From Herbiconiux daphne (GTDB lineage Bacteria > Actinomycetota > Actinomycetes > Actinomycetales > Microbacteriaceae), in NCBI RefSeq assembly GCF_024979295.1, contig NZ_JANLCJ010000001.1, positions 124,001 through 188,000 of the forward strand: 64,000 nt of DNA, read 5' to 3'. A model generated the notes under the pieces. That model worked only from the letters and a program-made list of their open reading frames with translations. It had not been told where the DNA came from and did no database searches. Shown piece by piece: positions 26,569 to 35,977 of the stretch. Positions within the stretch are counted from its first letter, which is position 1. The number at the start of each line of letters is the position of its first letter. A program made the translations under genes and the position numbers.

Positions 26569-26934
26569 TCACGCCTCGGCGGCGGTGGCCTGATCGATGG
26601 CGTCGGTGAGGCGTTTGCGTTCTTTGTCGATCCATTGGGTGCCTGAGTAGGCGCGGGCGAATTCCTCGGCGAACTCGACGGGGTCGTCGCCGACGATGGC
26701 GCGCACCGGTGTGCCGTCGACCGCCGCGCGCTCCCAGAGGTCGGCATGGTCGCCGATCATCGTGACGAGCGTGTCGCCGTCGGTGACGCCGGCGTAGTAG
26801 AGGAAGTAGCGGTTGAACGCTTTCGCAGCGGCGCGGTAGGGCTCGGGAAGAGCCTCGACGCGGGCCATCGACTGCTTGTACTGCTTCTTCTGCTCGAGTG
26901 ACCCGGTGAGGGCTTCGATCCATTTCACGGCCAT
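26569..26934 (-). CDS. DUF1048 family protein
   Basis: A 121-residue helical cytoplasmic protein matching DUF1048: KWIEALTGSLEQKKQYKQ at the N-terminus, LPEPYRAAAKAFNRYFLYYAG, and a Glu-rich end. DUF1048 genes typically sit between a PadR regulator and ABC exporter genes, as here. Some relatives may be regulatory partners of PadR, but I know of no firm biochemical role. The gene starts two bases after the PadR TAA; AGGAGAG precedes the ATG. Confidence 0.82.
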   Translation of the reverse strand: MAVKWIEALTGSLEQKKQYKQSMARVEALPEPYRAAAKAFNRYFLYYAGVTDGDTLVTMIGDHADLWERAAVDGTPVRAIVGDDPVEFAEEFARAYSGTQWIDKERKRLTDAIDQATAAEA

Positions 26935-26936
26935 GA

Positions 26937-27317
26937 TTACTCTCCTTCTTCGCGCGGCTGATCCGCGCTCTCGTTCGGGTGGGGGTGGTTGTCGATCTGG
27001 TGCTGCAGGTGCTCGATCCGGCCGGCGAGAAAACTCCACGACCGCCAGAATTCCTCGAGGTATTCGGCCCCCGAAGCGTTCAGCGAATAGACCTTGCGCG
27101 GTGGGCCCTTCTCCGACGGCACTTTCGCCACGTCGACGAGCCCCCGTTGCTCGATGCGCACCAGCAGCGCATACACGGTGCCCTCGACGATGTCGGAGAA
27201 GCCCTGATCGCGCAGCCTCGCCGTGATCTCGTAGCCGTATGCCGGCTGCACGGCCAGAATCGCGAGCACGATGCCCTCGAGCGTGCCCTTGAGCATCTCG
27301 GTCATCTGCTTCGCCAT
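26937..27317 (-). CDS. PadR family transcriptional regulator
   Basis: A 126-residue winged-helix repressor. It has MLKGTLEGIVLAILAVQPAYGYEITARLRDQG as the PadR helix-turn-helix and EGTVYALLVRIEQRGLV with KVYSLNASGAEYLEEFW as the wing and dimer helix. GAGGAGG precedes the ATG at 27317. It heads the PadR-DUF1048-ABC operon. Two ACTACCRGTA elements just upstream (27348-27357, 27371-27380) are the likely autoregulatory operator. PadR repressors of this class commonly release on binding the exported drug. Confidence 0.9.
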   Translation of the reverse strand: MAKQMTEMLKGTLEGIVLAILAVQPAYGYEITARLRDQGFSDIVEGTVYALLVRIEQRGLVDVAKVPSEKGPPRKVYSLNASGAEYLEEFWRSWSFLAGRIEHLQHQIDNHPHPNESADQPREEGE

Positions 27318-27347
27318 GGCGCCCTCCTCATCTACTCGGTGTTGCTG

Positions 27348-27380
27348 ACTACCAGTAGATAGTAACGCCAACTACCGGTA
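27348..27380. promoter_or_regulatory. Candidate PadR operator, two repeats 23 bp apart
   Basis: ACTACCAGTA (27348-27357) and ACTACCGGTA (27371-27380) are direct repeats, each with internal dyad symmetry (CTACCAGTAG and TACCGGTA). They lie 31 bases upstream of the padR-like start. Palindromes near promoters are the usual PadR operator form. Confidence 0.5.
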
Positions 27381-27492
27381 CTTAGCAAGAGCGAATACCG
27401 ACGATGTGCCGAGGCGCGCGAGGGCGCGCGAGGGTGCGCGACGCCGGCAAGCAAGGCGCCGGCGGGCGAGGGGGATCGCGTGCGCGGGAAGG

Positions 27493-28074
27493 CTAGAGCA
27501 ACTTGCGCAGAGTGCGGAGATTGCGGGTGGTGGTCGACGACTTGAGGGCCGGCCTCGCCAGGTGTTTCGCCAGCGCGGTGTCGACGCTGTGGCCCTTCGG
27601 CACCTCCCAATAGAGCACGCCGTCGCCCGGCTCGGCGCGCTCGCCGTCGGTGGCGGGGTCGAGTTCGGCCGCGAACCGCGCCACGTCGCGCAGCACGGCG
27701 GCATCCGACCCGAACACCACGTAGGGCTGCATGCCGTCGACCTCGTCGTAGGGGAACGCGTCGACGATCGCCGCCAGCGCCGCGTGCTCGACCAGCACGA
27801 TCCAGACGTCGTAGCCGAAACGGTCGCGAAGACCCAGCTCGATCGTCTGCTTCACGGATGCCGCGGCGCGCGCCGACCCGGAACCCGCCGAGCCCGAACC
27901 CGCCGACCCCGAAGCCGCGTCCGCGGCATCCGTGTCGAACAGCACGTTGCCCGAGGCGAGCACCGTCTTCACGGCGCCGAACCCGAGCTCGGTGAACAGA
28001 GCGGCCAGGTCGGCGCTCCTCACGGTGACGCCGCCGACGTTCACCCCACGGAGGAGGGCGACGTAGCGGGTCAT
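27493..28074 (-). CDS. DUF1697 family protein
   Basis: A 193-residue protein beginning MTRYVALLRGVNVGGVTV, which is the DUF1697 hallmark (Y-x-A-L-L-R-G-I/V-N-V-G), with KTVLASGNVLFDT and YWEVPKGHSVDTALAKHL later. The function is not established in the family. A 15-base tandem repeat inserts SGSAGSGSAGSGSARAAA near residues 54-71 (DNA about 27866-27912), a loop not expected in relatives. It lies between the PadR operon and argG. Confidence 0.85.
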   Translation of the reverse strand: MTRYVALLRGVNVGGVTVRSADLAALFTELGFGAVKTVLASGNVLFDTDAADAASGSAGSGSAGSGSARAAASVKQTIELGLRDRFGYDVWIVLVEHAALAAIVDAFPYDEVDGMQPYVVFGSDAAVLRDVARFAAELDPATDGERAEPGDGVLYWEVPKGHSVDTALAKHLARPALKSSTTTRNLRTLRKLL

Positions 28075-28117
28075 GGCACGAGAGGCGGCCGGATGCGGTG
28101 AGCCGACGAGGCCGGGA

Positions 28118-29590
<1,473 letters not shown>

Positions 29591-29600
29591 TTAACCGGGC

Positions 29601-29676
29601 CGCGGACAACGACAAGCGTCGCGCCCACCTCCTGCGAATACGAGGTTGGTGAACGCGACGCTTGTCGTTGTCCGCG
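29601..29676. repeat. Large perfect inverted repeat (23-bp arms)
   Basis: The arms 29601-29623 and 29654-29676 are exact reverse complements over 23 bp (core GACAACGACAAGCGTCGCG), with a 30-base centre. In the centre CCACCTC can pair further with GAGGTTGG. It lies between the alkaline phosphatase stop (29701) and the argG promoter. It could end alkaline phosphatase transcription or be a REP/MITE-like element; no target-site duplication or open frame is apparent. Confidence 0.8.
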
Positions 29677-29700
29677 TGATGCGGGCTTTGAGGGCCGGCG

Positions 29701-31614
29701 TCAGGCCGCGTGGTGCCGGCGACGGCGCTGCAGCACGAGCACCGCGCCCGCGGCGAGCAGCAGCCCGCCGAGCACCGCGATGGGGGCCACGACCGCACCG
29801 GTCGACCCGAGAGCCGAGGCGCCCGAGCCGCCGGAACCGCTGCCCGAGCCGACGATCGCGGCCGGCGCCGTCGTCGTGGGCGCCGGGCTCGACGGGTCGG
29901 CCGCGGCGACCGCGAACGCGACCGTCACGACCTTGCCGCTCTGGCGCCCGGTGAGCGTCAGGCTGTAGCTGCCCGGCTCGGTCGGTGCGGTGAAGGTGTA
30001 GCCCGCCGTGCCGTCGATCACGTCTTGCGAACCGAGGTCGGTCGAGCCGACCTCTGAGCCGAGCTGGCGGTCTCCGTTGAAGCCGGATGCCGCGAGGTCG
30101 AGTTCCGCGCCGGGCTCGACCGTCGTCGCCGACAGCGTGGCCTTGGCACCCGAGCTGAGCGACGCGGTGTCGCGGTTCAGCTCCAGCGCGTTCGCCATGG
30201 TGAAGAAGTTGTCGCTCTGGTCGGTCAGGCCGACGACCTGGGCTGCGCCCGGGCCGTAGGCGGCGATGCGCAGCTGGGTGCCGGTGTGCTGCTGCGAGCC
30301 GCCGAGTGCTGCGGTGCCGTAGGACACCTTGAGGGTGGTGCCGTCGACCGTGGTGAGCGCGGCGCTGAGGCTGGTCGGCGGGGTGGAGTCGACGATCTGG
30401 CTCGAGTGGGCGTGGTCGGCGGTGACGATGACGAGCGTGTTGCCGTCGGCCTCGGCGAAGTCGAGGGCCGCGCGAACGGCCTCGTCGAGGTCGAGGGTCT
30501 CACCGATCTGGCCGCAGGCGTTGGCGGCGTGGTCCTGCTTGTCGATCGAGGCGCCCTCGACCTGCAGGAAGAAGCCCTTGTCGTCGTCGCCCGTGTTCAG
30601 CAGGCCGATGGCCTTGTCGGTCAGCGACTCGAGCGAGAGGCCCGTGTCGAGGCGCTCGGGGTTCGGCTGGCAGGTGACGGGAGCGGCATCCGCGCCACCG
30701 ACGGTCGCCGGCGTGGGCGCGTAGCGGGTGGGGAAGTTGCCCGGCGTGAACAGGCCGAGCAGCGGCTCGGTCTGGTCGGCCTTCGTGACGGCGGCGAGGC
30801 TCGCGGCGTCGTCGGCGAGCTGGTAGCCGCGGTCCTCCGCCTGGGCGAAGAGGGTCTCGCCGTTCCACTGGCCGGCCTTGGCGGTCTGCTCGAAGCTCGC
30901 CGAGCCGCCGCCGAGCGTGACGTCGGCGCGGGTGTCGAGCAGCTGCTCGCTGATCGAGCCGAGGCCGCCGTTCACGAGGGCGTCGTCACCACAGGTGGCG
31001 CTGTCGGGGCCGTAGCAGCTGCGGGCGTCGACGTGCGCGATCTGAACCGCGGGCGTCGCATCCTGGATCTCGGCGGTCGACACGTTGCCGGTCTTCAGCC
31101 CGTTGGCCTTCGCGATCTCGATCAGGGTGTTCTGCGGCGCGCCGTTGATGTCGACCGAGATGGCGTTGTCATAGGTCTTCGTGCCGGTTGCCCAGGCCGA
31201 GCCCGTTGCTGCGGAGTCGGGCACGTAGTCGGGCTTGCCCTTGATGTCGCCGTCTTTGAAGAGCGAGTAGGTCGTGTACTGACCGGTGAGCGGCAGGGCG
31301 TCGATGCCCGGAAGGGACCCGGCGGCGCCGTAGGCGTAGTCGCGGGCGATGGTGATCTCGGAGTCGCCCATGCCGTCGCCGATGAGCAGGATGACGTTCT
31401 TGGCCGGGCCGTCGACGATCGAGTCGCGCAGCGCCTGCGCCTTGGTGTCGTTGTCGGTCGAGTTGCGGGTCGCGCCGCCGTTGACCGACAGGTCGTCGCC
31501 GGTGTCGGCGAAGGCCGCCGCCGGAAGGCTGATGCTCGCGGCCGCGAGAAGGGCCGCCGAGGCGATGATCAGCGAGCGTCGCCGACCCCCGCTGGTGTGT
31601 GCGTTGAACGCCAT
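29701..31614 (-). CDS. Secreted, wall-anchored alkaline phosphatase (PhoA family)
   Basis: A 637-residue exported phosphomonoesterase. Signal peptide: [20 protein letters not shown] to AAAFA-DT, with a twin-arginine-like RRR. Catalytic features are [13 protein letters not shown] (metal Asp), [18 protein letters not shown] (nucleophile Ser), and [13 protein letters not shown] (metal Asp/His). A C-terminal immunoglobulin-like stretch precedes ALGSTG, a hydrophobic helix and an RRRRHH tail, which is an LPXTG-like sorting signal of variant form. It probably scavenges phosphate at the cell surface. The ATG at 31614 has GGAG upstream. Three 11-base PHO-box-like units lie at 31687-31719. Confidence 0.9.
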   Translation of the reverse strand: MAFNAHTSGGRRRSLIIASAALLAAASISLPAAAFADTGDDLSVNGGATRNSTDNDTKAQALRDSIVDGPAKNVILLIGDGMGDSEITIARDYAYGAAGSLPGIDALPLTGQYTTYSLFKDGDIKGKPDYVPDSAATGSAWATGTKTYDNAISVDINGAPQNTLIEIAKANGLKTGNVSTAEIQDATPAVQIAHVDARSCYGPDSATCGDDALVNGGLGSISEQLLDTRADVTLGGGSASFEQTAKAGQWNGETLFAQAEDRGYQLADDAASLAAVTKADQTEPLLGLFTPGNFPTRYAPTPATVGGADAAPVTCQPNPERLDTGLSLESLTDKAIGLLNTGDDDKGFFLQVEGASIDKQDHAANACGQIGETLDLDEAVRAALDFAEADGNTLVIVTADHAHSSQIVDSTPPTSLSAALTTVDGTTLKVSYGTAALGGSQQHTGTQLRIAAYGPGAAQVVGLTDQSDNFFTMANALELNRDTASLSSGAKATLSATTVEPGAELDLAASGFNGDRQLGSEVGSTDLGSQDVIDGTAGYTFTAPTEPGSYSLTLTGRQSGKVVTVAFAVAAADPSSPAPTTTAPAAIVGSGSGSGGSGASALGSTGAVVAPIAVLGGLLLAAGAVLVLQRRRRHHAA

Positions 31615-31686
31615 TTCGTGCTCCGTGCTCGTGAGGACGGCACCCGCCCCGGATGCCTCGACCAGCCCATCGGCCGAACACGAAAC

Positions 31687-31719
31687 CCAATTGAACTCCC
31701 GGTGGCCGGCAGGTGAATC
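31687..31719 (-). promoter_or_regulatory. Possible PHO box upstream of the alkaline phosphatase
   Basis: On the reverse strand three contiguous 11-mers read GATTCACCTGC, CGGCCACCGGG and AGTTCAATTGG, resembling the direct-repeat PHO boxes (GGTTCACC-type) bound by actinobacterial PhoP. They end 73 bases before the start codon. The first unit overlaps a CAGGTGA/TCACCTG palindrome (31710-31724). The match is partial and the role is inference. Confidence 0.35.
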
Positions 31720-32470
31720 ACCTGTGGCGAGTGCCTCGATCGGGCGCAGCGCGGTGAAGCGATTCGCCCTCGAGAGCGACCGCCGCCTCGTGGGCGCCCC
31801 GCGCGAGCAGGAACACCGCGTCGGCGGGCGTCGCACCGGCGTGCGGCGCCTGCACCTCGACGAAGCCGAGCCGCTTCGCCAGCGCGACCGACGGGATGTT
31901 GCGGCGGTCGGTGACGGCCGTGACCCCGCGTGCCTTGACGACGCCGAACGCGAACTCGAGCATCGCGCGGGCGGCCTCGGTGGCGTAGCCGTTGCCGGCC
32001 TCTGACGGATCGAGCACCCAGCCGATCTCGACCGAGCGGTCGGCCGGCCCGACCGCCCTGAGGTGCAGCGACACGTCGCCGATCAGCCGGCCGTCCTTCT
32101 CGATGGCGAGCGCCAGGAAGTCGTTCGTCTGCCACAGCCGCGTGTGGCCGGTGCGGTCGTGCAGGTGGCGGGCCGACAGGCGCCGGTCGCGCCGGGGCCA
32201 CGGCAAGAACCTCGACACCTCCGGGTCGGACTGCAGCTCGAACCAGGCGTCGGCGTCCGACATCCGGTGCGGGCGCAGCACCAGCCGCGCGGTGCGCAGA
32301 ACCGGGGCGTCGAAGGGCCGCTCCGTGCGGGCACCACGGGTGAAGCGGGGGCGCCGGATGCCGGCCGACGCGAGGGCGTCGCGCAGTCGTCTAGGCAGGG
32401 GTGACGCGCGGCCGGAGGACTCGCTCGCCGGCCAGGTCGTCGGGTGCCGGAGGGCCTTGCTGTGGGTCAT
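31718..32470 (-). CDS. GNAT N-acetyltransferase (RimJ/RimL-like)
   Basis: A 250-residue acetyltransferase. After a basic N-terminal stretch, [34 protein letters not shown] starts the RimJ/RimL-type fold (residues about 58-91). [25 protein letters not shown] is the acetyl-CoA binding motif, and [16 protein letters not shown] follows. Relatives acetylate protein N-termini or small amines. The start is fixed by TAACGT (32477-32482) 6 bases upstream, leaderless. The extra about 55 N-terminal residues are rich in Arg/Pro/Ser and unlike the family. Confidence 0.85.
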   Translation of the reverse strand: MTHSKALRHPTTWPASESSGRASPLPRRLRDALASAGIRRPRFTRGARTERPFDAPVLRTARLVLRPHRMSDADAWFELQSDPEVSRFLPWPRRDRRLSARHLHDRTGHTRLWQTNDFLALAIEKDGRLIGDVSLHLRAVGPADRSVEIGWVLDPSEAGNGYATEAARAMLEFAFGVVKARGVTAVTDRRNIPSVALAKRLGFVEVQAPHAGATPADAVFLLARGAHEAAVALEGESLHRAAPDRGTRHR

Positions 32471-32580
32471 GCGGCGACGTTACGACCCGTGCTCAGGTGT
32501 CTGATGTGCAAACATTTGAGGTCTCTATGAATCGGGTCGTTTCGTGGAGCCGCACGCGCGAGCGAGCGAACAATGGAGAA

Positions 32581-33360
32581 ATGGTGGATTCCCCTGTCTC
32601 TGACGAGCTCGTCAGTTCCGGGCGCCGCCGAGCGGTGCTGGCGAAGCTGCCGCGCATGTACCGCGCCGACGGCACGGCCATCCGCGTGCTGCTCGTCGAC
32701 GACGAGGTCGCCCTCACCAGCCTCGTCTCGCTGGCCCTCGCCTACGAGGGCTGGGTGGTGGAGGTGGCGCACGACGGAGCGAGTGCCCTGCAGCGCTACC
32801 GCGACCAGCGGCCGGACGTCGTGGTGCTCGACATCATGCTGCCCGACACCGACGGCATCCGGCTGCTGAAGCAGCTGCGGGAGGTCGAGCAGAGTTCACC
32901 CACCCTCTTCCTCACCGCTCGCGACTCGGTCGACGACCGCATCATCGGCCTCACCGCCGGGGGCGACGACTACATGACCAAGCCGTTCAGTCTCGAAGAG
33001 CTCGTCGCCCGGCTGCGTGGCCTGCTGCGGCGGTCGATGATGACCACGTCCGACGAGGATTCGCGCATCGTGGTGGGCGATCTGCTGCTCGACGAGACGA
33101 GCTACGAGGTCAACCGGGGCGGCGACCCGATCGCGCTCACCACCACCGAGTTCGAGTTGCTGCGCTACCTCATGCGCAACCCGCGGCGGGTGCTCTCGCG
33201 CGCGCAGATCCTCGACCGGGTCTGGAACTACGACTTCGCGGGCAAGGCGAGCATTGTCGACCTCTATGTCTCGTATCTGCGCAAGAAGATCGACGCGGGC
33301 CGCCCGTCGATGATCCACACGGTTCGCGGTGTGGGCTACGTGCTGAGGCCGGCCGAATGA
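32581..33360 (+). CDS. OmpR/PhoB family response regulator
   Basis: A 259-residue response regulator. The receiver domain has VLLVDDEVALTSL, phospho-acceptor Asp84 in VVVLDIMLPDTDG and Lys134 in YMTKPFSLEE. The C-terminal winged helix (from about residue 155) has LTTTEFELLRYLMRNPRRVLSR and SYLRKKIDAGRPSMIHTVRG. The closest known layout is the TcrX/TrcR group of actinobacteria. ATG 32581 was chosen because GGAGA lies immediately upstream; GTG 32584 is an equally plausible start. Its TGA overlaps the kinase ATG by 4 bases, so the pair is translationally coupled. Confidence 0.9.
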   Translation: MVDSPVSDELVSSGRRRAVLAKLPRMYRADGTAIRVLLVDDEVALTSLVSLALAYEGWVVEVAHDGASALQRYRDQRPDVVVLDIMLPDTDGIRLLKQLREVEQSSPTLFLTARDSVDDRIIGLTAGGDDYMTKPFSLEELVARLRGLLRRSMMTTSDEDSRIVVGDLLLDETSYEVNRGGDPIALTTTEFELLRYLMRNPRRVLSRAQILDRVWNYDFAGKASIVDLYVSYLRKKIDAGRPSMIHTVRGVGYVLRPAE

Positions 33361-35081
33361 CGGCCAGCCGGGGCTCGTTCGCCGGTGGCCCGGCCGCGCC
33401 CGATTCCACCCACCCCTCCGGCGGCCCGCTCGGGCGCCGCCCGTGGAGCCTGCGCCGCCGGCTCGTGGTGGGCACGGCGGCGATCGTGGCCGTGGTGCTG
33501 CTCGTGGTGGGCATCGCGAGCGTGGCCTCGCTGAACGCCTCCATCACGAAGGTGGTCGACACCCAGCTCACGGGGTCGATGTCGGCGCTGCGCCATTCGG
33601 TCGAGAAGCTGCGCTACGGCAACGGCAACGGTGCGGGCGCGGCATCCGGAACCGGCTCGCAGGCAGGCACCGGCTCGTCGGGCACGGGCACGGGCACAGG
33701 CGCGGGCTCGGGCTATGTGAAGCCGTTCGTCGACTACACCGGGCACGGGCCGGGCGCCATCATCGCCCTCGAAGACGACGGTGTGATCGTCGACTCGGCG
33801 CGGTTCTCCGAGTCCGACGCGGTCGCTCTGCCCCCGGCGGTGGTGGCCGAGCTCGAGGCCTCGACCCTCACGGCCGGCACGCCCCAGAACATCGATCTGC
33901 CCGGTCTCGGCAGCTATCGCGTGACGACCGAGACCGACAGCGAGGGCAACCTGCTCATCGCCGGGGTGTCGATGGCGACGGTGGATGCCGCGGTCGTGCG
34001 GCAGACCGTGGTGATGTCGATCATGGCCGTGCTGGCCCTGCTGATCATCGTGTTCGGCGTGATCGTGGTGGTCAGGCTGGCCCTGCGCCCGCTCGACCGC
34101 GTCGTCGGCACCGCGGCAGAAGTGGCCTCGATGCCGCTCGACCGCGGCGAGGTCGCCATCACCACCCGCGTGGGAGAGGCCGACACCGACCCCCGCACCG
34201 AGGTCGGCAAGGTGGGCGACGCGCTCAACCGGCTGCTCGCCCACGTCGACGACGCGCTCGCGGTGCGGGCCGCGACCGACAAGCGCATGCGACGGTTCGT
34301 CACCGACGCCAGCCACGAGCTGCGCACTCCGCTGGCGTCGATCCAGGGCTACGCCGAGCTCACCCGGCAGGACAGCGAGAACCTGCCCGACATCACCGAG
34401 TACTCCCTGGCCCGCATCGAGGCCGAGGCCAAGCGCATGAACTCGCTCGTGAGCGACCTGCTGCTGCTCGCCCGGCTCGACGAGGGGCAAGACCTCCATC
34501 TCGACGACATCGATCTCGGAGAGATCGTCATCAACGTCGTGAGCGACGCCAAGGCGTCGGCCCCTCTGCACCACTGGACGGCCGACGTGCCCGACGCGCC
34601 CGCCCTCGTGCAGGGCGACCGCGAGCGCATGCACCAGCTCGTGCTCAACCTGCTCTCGAACGCCGCCGTGCACACCCCCGACGGAACGGATGTCGCCACG
34701 AGCGTGACCCTCGTGACGGGTGATGACGGCCGCGAGTTCGTGGAGCTGCGGGTGAGCGACAACGGGCCGGGCATCACGGCCGAACTCGTGCCCGAGCTCT
34801 TCGAGCGCTTCGCGCGCGGCGACTCCTCGCGCTCGCGGCGGGCGGGCAGCAGCGGTCTGGGGCTCGCCATCGTGGCGTCGATCGTCGAGGCGCACGGTGG
34901 CACGATCCAGGTCGAATCGGTGGCCGTGCCGACGCCGGGCGCCGCCCAGGGCACGACCTTCACCGTGCGGTTCGAACGCCTCGGGCCGCACCCGGGCGCC
35001 GGCCCGAAGACGCCCTCGCGGCCCGAGGGCGCGACCGGCGGCCAGGGCGATCGGCACGCGTCGACGCACGTCGCGCTCTGA
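33357..35081 (+). CDS. Sensor histidine kinase
   Basis: A 574-residue membrane kinase. TM1 is at residues 36-58 and TM2 at about 217-239, enclosing an extracytoplasmic sensor of about 155 residues that begins with a Gly/Ser/Thr-rich tract (88-119). A HAMP domain covers 240-300. DASHELRTPLAS puts the phospho-His at 320; the N-box is NLLSNAAVHT, G1 is DNGPG (468-472) and G2 is GSSGLGL (497-503). The C-terminal tail is disordered. It partners the response regulator encoded immediately upstream. The signal is unknown. The Gly/Thr tract looks like a recent microsatellite expansion. Confidence 0.92.
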   Translation: MTASRGSFAGGPAAPDSTHPSGGPLGRRPWSLRRRLVVGTAAIVAVVLLVVGIASVASLNASITKVVDTQLTGSMSALRHSVEKLRYGNGNGAGAASGTGSQAGTGSSGTGTGTGAGSGYVKPFVDYTGHGPGAIIALEDDGVIVDSARFSESDAVALPPAVVAELEASTLTAGTPQNIDLPGLGSYRVTTETDSEGNLLIAGVSMATVDAAVVRQTVVMSIMAVLALLIIVFGVIVVVRLALRPLDRVVGTAAEVASMPLDRGEVAITTRVGEADTDPRTEVGKVGDALNRLLAHVDDALAVRAATDKRMRRFVTDASHELRTPLASIQGYAELTRQDSENLPDITEYSLARIEAEAKRMNSLVSDLLLLARLDEGQDLHLDDIDLGEIVINVVSDAKASAPLHHWTADVPDAPALVQGDRERMHQLVLNLLSNAAVHTPDGTDVATSVTLVTGDDGREFVELRVSDNGPGITAELVPELFERFARGDSSRSRRAGSSGLGLAIVASIVEAHGGTIQVESVAVPTPGAAQGTTFTVRFERLGPHPGAGPKTPSRPEGATGGQGDRHASTHVAL

Positions 35082-35109
35082 GCCGCTGGCCGCGCTGCTC
35101 GCGGCGCCG

Positions 35110-35193
35110 GTCGTCGAGCCGGTCCTCGGGCCGGTCGTCGGGCCGCTCGCCGCGCCCCTCGTCGAGCCGCCCGCCGAGCCGCCCGTCGCGCGC
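35110..35193. repeat. Seven degenerate 12-bp tandem repeats
   Basis: Seven consecutive 12-mers of the form STCGTCGRGCCG (for example GTCGTCGAGCCG, GTCCTCGGGCCG, GTCGTCGGGCCG) fill most of the 138-base spacer between the kinase and the hydrolase. One plus-strand frame would encode a VVEP/VVGP tetrapeptide repeat but has no start signal. I take it as non-coding. Confidence 0.75.
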
Positions 35194-35219
35194 CTCGCTC
35201 TCCGTCATAAGCTGTGGCG

Positions 35220-35972
35220 ATGACCTCGCCCGCCGCCCGCGCCTTCACGCGCGACGGCCGCACGATGCTCATCACCGAGAGGGGGTCGGTCGATGGGCCG
35301 ACCGGCCGCACCTTCCTGCTGCTGCACGGCATCGGCATGGGGCACCGCTACTTTCGTGAGCTGGCCGACGACCTCGCGCGCAGCGGGCGCGTTCTCGCGG
35401 TCGACCTGCCCGGATTCGGCGACGCACCCGAGCCCTCGGAGCCGCTCGACATGACGGCATCCGGAGACTTCATCGCCGACTTCATCGAGGCCGAGGGCAT
35501 CGAGCGCCCGGTGCTCGTCGGGCACTCGATGGGGTCGCAGGTGGCGGTCGAGGCACTGGCGCGGCATCCGCAGCTCTTCGACCGGGCGGTGTTGATCGCG
35601 CCGACCGTGAACGCCACCGAGCGCACCCTCTGGCAGCAGGCCGCCCGGCTCGCGCAAGACCTCGCCATCGAGCACCCGCGCGTGATCGGCATCGGGCTCG
35701 TGCACTACCTCAAGACCGGGCCGCGGTGGTATCTCAAGAAGCTGCGCACGATGCTGGCGCACCGGGTGGAGGAGTCGCTGCCGCACATCCGGGCCTCGGT
35801 GCTCGTGGTGCGGGGCGAGGTCGACTACGTCTGCCCGCGAGCGTGGGTGCAGGTGGTGGCGCGCACGATTCCCGAGGCGCGGCTGGTGGAGATCGCCGGT
35901 CGCGGCCACGAGACGATGGTGACGGATGCCTCGGTGGTGTCACGTCACATCGTCGAGCACGTCTCGCGCTGA
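35220..35972 (+). CDS. Alpha/beta hydrolase
   Basis: A 250-residue alpha/beta hydrolase. It has FLLLHGIGMGHRYFRELADDL (oxyanion region), VDLPGFGDAPEP, nucleophile elbow VGHSMGSQVAVEALARHP, VRGEVDYVCP (acid) and GRGHETMV (catalytic His). No signal peptide is present. The ATG at 35220 was chosen over the GTG at 35214 because TAAGCT (35208-35213) lies exactly 6 bases upstream, as in other leaderless genes here. Substrate unknown. Convergent with the DHA2 transporter. Confidence 0.85.
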   Translation: MTSPAARAFTRDGRTMLITERGSVDGPTGRTFLLLHGIGMGHRYFRELADDLARSGRVLAVDLPGFGDAPEPSEPLDMTASGDFIADFIEAEGIERPVLVGHSMGSQVAVEALARHPQLFDRAVLIAPTVNATERTLWQQAARLAQDLAIEHPRVIGIGLVHYLKTGPRWYLKKLRTMLAHRVEESLPHIRASVLVVRGEVDYVCPRAWVQVVARTIPEARLVEIAGRGHETMVTDASVVSRHIVEHVSR

Positions 35973-35977
35973 GCGCG

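Noticed and set aside
29601..29676. Insertion sequence bounded by inverted repeats
   Set aside because: Only 30 bases lie between the arms, there is no transposase and no target-site duplication is visible.
35110..35193. Plus-strand frame encoding VVEP/VVGP-type repeats
   Set aside because: It has no start signal, is out of frame with both neighbours, and is fully explained by the 12-bp DNA repeat.
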